Origin: JBDREW01 sp043819385
GTDB taxonomy: Bacteria; Patescibacteriota; Minisyncoccia; Minisyncoccales; GWA2-38-27
Length of the DNA: 18,395 nt
Direction of reading: 5' to 3'
Assembly (NCBI GenBank): GCA_043819385.1
Contig: JBDREW010000005.1
Coordinates: 1-18,395, forward strand
Under the pieces are notes generated by a model that saw only the letters and a list, made by a program, of their open reading frames with translations, searched no databases and was not told the origin of the DNA. Shown here piece by piece: positions 14,981-18,395 of the stretch. Position numbers and translations under genes: made by a program. Every line of letters starts with the position of its first letter. Position 1 is the stretch's first letter.

Positions 14981-15564
14981 TAAAAAATATCAAAAATTTT
15001 AATATAGTTATTACTGGTGTTGGTGGTCAGGGCTTAATTACTTTGACTAAAATTATAGCAGAAACAGCTATGATTGAAGGTTATGATATAAAAACATCTG
15101 AACTTCATGGTTTAAGCCAAAAAGGGGGAAGTGTTCAAACTCATATTAGATTTGGTGAAAAAATATACTCTCCTTTAGTATCGGATACTACAGCAGATTT
15201 AATTATTGGATTAGAAATTTCAGAAGCATTAAGAAATATTAATTTTAGTAACTCTAAAACTAATGTTTTAGTTAATGAATTTCAACTTTTCTATATTGGA
15301 AGTTTAAAAGCAGAAGAGATTGTTAAAAAATTAAATTCTTTATTTAAAGAAAGATTATATTTAATTCCTGCTTCTGAAATATGTGAAGAAAAATTTAAAA
15401 AAGAAGTACTTAGCGGAATTTATCTTTTCAGTTTGGCAATAAACAAAAAATTAATTCCATTAAATTTTTCATCTGGATTAAAAGCAATTTCAAATATTGT
15501 TCCTGAAAAATATTTAGAAGTGAATAAACAAGCATTTAAATTAGGACAAAAAAATAATGAATAA
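14977..15564 (+). CDS. iorB: indolepyruvate:ferredoxin oxidoreductase beta subunit
   Basis: Second subunit of the indolepyruvate (aromatic 2-oxo acid) oxidoreductase; the gamma-type domain seen in 2-oxoacid oxidoreductases. The 195 residues start with NIVITGVGGQGLITLTKI, a Rossmann-like GxGGQG loop that is diagnostic of this family, followed by SELHGLSQKGGSVQTHIRFG and LEISEALR. The length and motif order match IorB. It overlaps iorA by 4 nt and the following gene by 8 nt, so translational coupling is likely. Confidence 0.92.
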   Translation: MIKNIKNFNIVITGVGGQGLITLTKIIAETAMIEGYDIKTSELHGLSQKGGSVQTHIRFGEKIYSPLVSDTTADLIIGLEISEALRNINFSNSKTNVLVNEFQLFYIGSLKAEEIVKKLNSLFKERLYLIPASEICEEKFKKEVLSGIYLFSLAINKKLIPLNFSSGLKAISNIVPEKYLEVNKQAFKLGQKNNE

Positions 15565-16303
15565 GGTGGTCATTGCTGCAGCGGGTCAGGGGACTCGCAT
15601 GTTGCATCTTAGCAAAAATAAAAGTAAACATTTAATCAAGGTTCAAAAGAAACCTTTTTTAAGTTATCTTTTAGATAATATTTTTCAGGCAGGATATAGA
15701 GATATAATTTTAGTTGTCGGGTATAGAGAAGATTTAATTAAAGAATTTTTGAAAGGATATAAGCCACCAATAAAAGACAATAATTTTAAAATAACTTTAG
15801 TTAACCAATATAAGGTATTAGGTCCGAAAGAGAAAGAATATGGAACTGCTTGTCCTATAAAATGCGTTAAAGATATTGTCGGCAAAAATGATTTTATTTA
15901 CCTTTGTGGTGATAATCTTTATTCTGCTAAAGATTTAAAATCAATAAATATTAAAGATAAATATAATTATGTTACTGGAATTTATTTTGAAAAGCCAAAA
16001 AAATGTGGCATTCTTTTATCAGATAATGGATTTTTAAAAGAAATTATAGAAAAGCCAAAAAAGTTTGTTGGAAATTTAATTAATGTTAGTTTATATAAAT
16101 TTACTTTTGAAATTTTTGAAAAAATTTCAAAAATAAAAAAATCTTCTCGAGGAGAATATGAAATTACAGATGCTATTAATCTTTTAGCAAAAGAAAAAAA
16201 AGTAAAGGTTAGAAAAATTCAGGATTATTGGTTGGACTTTGGAAGCCCTGCAGATATTTTAAAATTAACTGATTTTTTAACTAAACTTAATTCAGTTAAA
16301 TAA
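15557..16303 (+). CDS. sugar nucleotidyltransferase
   Basis: A 248-residue nucleotidylyltransferase of the RmlA/GalU-like fold. The N-terminal signature is AAAGQGTRM (7-15), a slight variant of GGxGTRL, and LIKVQKKPFLSYLLD holds the usual lysine-proline segment. LCGDNLY (about 115-121) gives the catalytic metal aspartate. A sugar-binding stretch (IIEKPKKFVGNLINVSLYKF, about 158-177) fits glucose-1-phosphate uridylyl- or thymidylyltransferases. No C-terminal left-handed beta-helix, so it is not GlmU-like. The nucleotide and sugar cannot be decided. It overlaps iorB by 8 nt and precedes the next gene by 6 nt. Confidence 0.85.
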   Translation: MNKVVIAAAGQGTRMLHLSKNKSKHLIKVQKKPFLSYLLDNIFQAGYRDIILVVGYREDLIKEFLKGYKPPIKDNNFKITLVNQYKVLGPKEKEYGTACPIKCVKDIVGKNDFIYLCGDNLYSAKDLKSINIKDKYNYVTGIYFEKPKKCGILLSDNGFLKEIIEKPKKFVGNLINVSLYKFTFEIFEKISKIKKSSRGEYEITDAINLLAKEKKVKVRKIQDYWLDFGSPADILKLTDFLTKLNSVK

Positions 16304-16309
16304 TTTTAA

Positions 16310-16918
16310 ATGAAAGTTATAAAAGGAGATAAAAAAGAGATAATTATAGAGTCAATAAGGGTGATTGAGGGTGGAGGAGTAGTAGTATTTCCAACAGACA
16401 CTGTTTATGGTTTGTTAGTTGATGCTGAAAATAAAAAAGCAGTTGAAAAAGTTTTTGAAATAAAAAAAAGATTAAAAGAAAAAACTTTACCTGTTTTTGT
16501 TAAAGATATTAAAACAGTTGAAGATTTATGTTTTATTGATGAAGAACAAAAACTTTTTTTAAAAAAAGTTTGGCCAGGAAAAGTAACAATGATTTTAAAA
16601 TTAAAAACAAAAAATAATTTAGTTAAAGAAGTTATAGAAAAAAATAAAACAATTGGTTTAAGAATTCCTAAATATAAATTACTTAATGAATTACTTAAAA
16701 AAATAAATAAACCTTTGACTGCTACTTCTGCTAATATTTCTGGAAAATCAAATTCCAATAAAATTAAAAAAATTATAAAACAATTTTCTAAACAAAAAAT
16801 TCAGCCAGACTTGATAGTAGATGTTGGGAACTTGAAGAAAAGTAAGCCATCAACTATAATTTATTTAACAAGAGATAAAATAGAGATTTTAAGAAAAGGG
16901 GATTATTTTAAATTTTAA
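16310..16918 (+). CDS. tsaC: L-threonylcarbamoyladenylate synthase (Sua5/YwlC/TsaC)
   Basis: Makes L-threonylcarbamoyl-AMP from threonine, bicarbonate and ATP for the t6A modification at position 37 of ANN-decoding tRNAs; partner proteins TsaD, TsaB and TsaE are not in this window. The 202 residues hold the YrdC-type motifs: FPTDTVYGL (27-35), KKRLKEKTLPVFV, WPGKVTMIL and TATSANISG. The length matches the single-domain TsaC form. Confidence in the family is high; whether it is called tsaC or sua5 is naming only. It is 4 nt from glyA. Confidence 0.93.
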   Translation: MKVIKGDKKEIIIESIRVIEGGGVVVFPTDTVYGLLVDAENKKAVEKVFEIKKRLKEKTLPVFVKDIKTVEDLCFIDEEQKLFLKKVWPGKVTMILKLKTKNNLVKEVIEKNKTIGLRIPKYKLLNELLKKINKPLTATSANISGKSNSNKIKKIIKQFSKQKIQPDLIVDVGNLKKSKPSTIIYLTRDKIEILRKGDYFKF

Positions 16919-16922
16919 AAAT

Positions 16923-18164
16923 ATGGAAATAGAAAATAAAGATCCAAAAATTTACGAATTATATCAAAAAGAAAAAGAAAGACAGGAGACATCTCTTGAG
17001 ATGATTCCTTCAGAGAATCATACTTCTTTGGCTGTGAGAGAGCCGTTAGGTTCTATTTTAACTGATAAGTATGCTGAAGGGTATCCGGACAAAAGATATT
17101 ATGCTGGATTAGAATTTTATGACGAAATTGAAAATATTTGTAGAGAAAGAGTAAAGGAATTATTTAATGTTATTCATGCTAATGTTCAACCATATTCTGG
17201 TTCTCCTGCAAATCAAGCAGTTTATTTATCTCTTTTAGAACTAGGTGATACAATAATGGGAATGTCCTTACCTCATGGTGGTCATCTAACTCATGGATGG
17301 AAAGTAAATTTTTCAGGTAAATTTTTTAATGCTGTTCAATATGGAGTAGATGAAAAAACAAGTTTACTTGATTATGAAAAAATAAAAGAACTTGCTCAAA
17401 AAGAAAAACCAAAACTTATTTGGGTTGGAGCTACTGCTTATCCACGTTTTTTTGACTGGCAAAAAATGGGAGAAATTGCTGATTCAATTAATGCTTATTT
17501 AGTATCCGATATAGCACATATCGCAGGATTAGTTGTAGCAGGAGTTCATCCAAGTCCTGTTGATTATGTTCATATTGTTACAACAACTACTCATAAAACA
17601 TTAAGAGGTCCAAGGGGAGGTATTATAATGGTAACTCAAAAAGGAATTGATAAAGATTCTGAATTACCTGTGAAAATAGATAAAACAGTTTTTCCTGGAT
17701 TACAAGGTGGTCCTCATATGAATCAAATTACTTCTTTGGCAGTTTGTTTAAAAGAAGCATCTGAACCATCTTTTAAAGAATATGGAAAACAAGTAGTTGC
17801 TAATGCTAAAATATTAGCAAAAGAACTTATTAAATATGGATTTAATTTAGTTACTAATGGAACAGATAATCATTTGATTTTAATTGATTTAAGAAATAAA
17901 ATGATTACTGGAAAAGATGCTCAGCTTAGATTAGAAAAGGCGGGTATCACTACTAATAAAAACACTATTCCTAATGATCCTGCTTCTCCTTTTAATCCTT
18001 CAGGTGTTCGTATAGGTACACCTGCTATAACAACAAGAGGAATGAAAGAACAGGAAATGGAAAAAATTGCTTCTTGGATAAATGATGTAATTTCAGATGA
18101 AAATTCTTATGAAAGAGTAAGAAATGAAATTAGAGAATTTTGCAAAGAATTTCCACTACCATAG
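16923..18164 (+). CDS. glyA: serine hydroxymethyltransferase
   Basis: Pyridoxal-phosphate enzyme converting serine and tetrahydrofolate to glycine and methylene-tetrahydrofolate, the main one-carbon source. The lysine that binds PLP is K225 in TTTTHKTLRGPRGG (219-233). D196 and H199 (DIAHIAGLV) hold the cofactor ring, and QPYSGSPANQAV (89-100) and the GGHLTHG loop (119-125) are typical. The 413 residues are complete. It is the last gene of the apparent operon; the repeat array follows at once. Confidence 0.97.
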   Translation: MEIENKDPKIYELYQKEKERQETSLEMIPSENHTSLAVREPLGSILTDKYAEGYPDKRYYAGLEFYDEIENICRERVKELFNVIHANVQPYSGSPANQAVYLSLLELGDTIMGMSLPHGGHLTHGWKVNFSGKFFNAVQYGVDEKTSLLDYEKIKELAQKEKPKLIWVGATAYPRFFDWQKMGEIADSINAYLVSDIAHIAGLVVAGVHPSPVDYVHIVTTTTHKTLRGPRGGIIMVTQKGIDKDSELPVKIDKTVFPGLQGGPHMNQITSLAVCLKEASEPSFKEYGKQVVANAKILAKELIKYGFNLVTNGTDNHLILIDLRNKMITGKDAQLRLEKAGITTNKNTIPNDPASPFNPSGVRIGTPAITTRGMKEQEMEKIASWINDVISDENSYERVRNEIREFCKEFPLP

Positions 18165-18395
18165 TTTTTTTAATTTTAAATTTTATTCTACCCATATTAT
18201 TATTACTGCCAGCATTGCCATATCCATAAGTATTGCTATGTTCGTTTGCATCGCTATGTCCGCCTGCATCGCTATGCGAAGCATTGCGGGCTGGCAAAGC
18301 ATTGAAAGTATCGTGGGCTGGCAAAGCATTGTGAACAAGAATGTATTTTTAATGGTCTAGTTTTTTTAAAAATAAAATTTATTTTTTGAAATTAT
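18165..18395. other. final 231 nt: no convincing gene; holds repeat array
   Basis: This tail holds the 18-bp repeat array (18211-18331). Open frames on both strands are repeat translations with no start site or ribosome site. It is flanked by A/T-rich sequence (18165-18200 and 18356-18395, the latter with a weak AT palindrome AAAAATAAA/TTTATTTTT). Confidence 0.6.
18211..18331. repeat. imperfect 18-bp (9-bp) tandem repeat array
   Basis: Units beginning with AGYATYG or TGCATCG start at 18211, 18229, 18247, 18265, 18280, 18298, 18307 and 18325, so the steps are 18, 18, 18, 15, 18, 9 and 18. Every step is a multiple of 3. A 17-nt stretch GGGCTGGCAAAGCATTG occurs exactly twice (18288-18304 and 18315-18331, 27 nt apart). 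The region is clearly GC-richer than the chromosome around it. Translated on the + strand it reads a hexapeptide pattern of SIAxxx, but there is no good start codon. Confidence 0.8.

Noticed and set aside
16405..16758. A 117-codon minus frame opposite tsaC
   Set aside because: It lies wholly inside the strongly recognised tsaC gene in the opposite strand and has no family features.
18130..18324. A 64-codon minus frame with HSDAGG-like repeats
   Set aside because: It is the reverse translation of the same repeat and runs into the glyA 3' end, with no ribosome site.
18124..18360. A 78-codon + frame over the repeat array
   Set aside because: It begins inside glyA out of frame; after the glyA stop there is no good start; the translation is repeat SIA units.
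1..18395. CRISPR array, tRNA or rRNA genes, insertion sequences, attachment sites
   Set aside because: No regularly spaced direct repeats with unique spacers, no cloverleaf with T-loop GGTTCRA, no rRNA-like stretch and no transposase or terminal inverted repeats could be found by reading.

Overview
The window is a very AT-rich, densely packed stretch of bacterial chromosome. All but one of the genes lie on the + strand. TGA is used as a stop (recO, csrA and iorA all end in TGA), so the glycine-TGA code of Gracilibacteria and Absconditabacteria does not apply. Low GC, short housekeeping proteins, mostly leaderless-looking starts without a Shine-Dalgarno, an archaeal/eukaryotic-type glycyl-tRNA synthetase, a large membrane-anchored beta-sandwich surface protein and a small lineage-like hypothetical together suggest a Patescibacteria/CPR bacterium, perhaps Parcubacteria-like. 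This is an inference from gene content; there is no rRNA marker here.

Layout. 1-103 is an almost pure A/T tract. 104-1114 holds a 98-aa hypothetical and recO. 1329-3038 is a 569-aa anchored surface protein, then a hairpin element with a C-rich loop, then glyQS (3192-4520). The 388-nt gap 4521-4908 is not empty: the minus strand encodes a 44-aa single-pass membrane protein with a consensus sigma-70 promoter and its own ribosome binding site, sharing a bidirectional terminator with glyQS. 4909-7950 holds a family 2 glycosyltransferase, an M16 zinc protease and an AI-2E-family membrane protein. metG (8046-9515), csrA (9602-9802) and tatD (9928-10749) follow, with hairpin terminators after the AI-2E gene, csrA and tatD.

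10848-18164 looks like one operon: leuS (broken by a -1 frameshift in a 7-A run), iorA and iorB (indolepyruvate:ferredoxin oxidoreductase, with the IorA ferredoxin domain missing), a sugar nucleotidyltransferase, tsaC-like tRNA threonylcarbamoylation gene and glyA. Gaps are 27 nt or less and two junctions overlap. The shared themes are aminoacylation and tRNA modification, amino-acid and one-carbon metabolism, and envelope sugar activation.

The window ends in a GC-richer array of imperfect 18/9-bp repeats (18211-18331). A closely similar unit lies in frame inside the linker of IorA. The most interesting unexplained items are the 44-aa membrane protein, this repeat family with its in-gene copy, and the intergenic hairpin elements.
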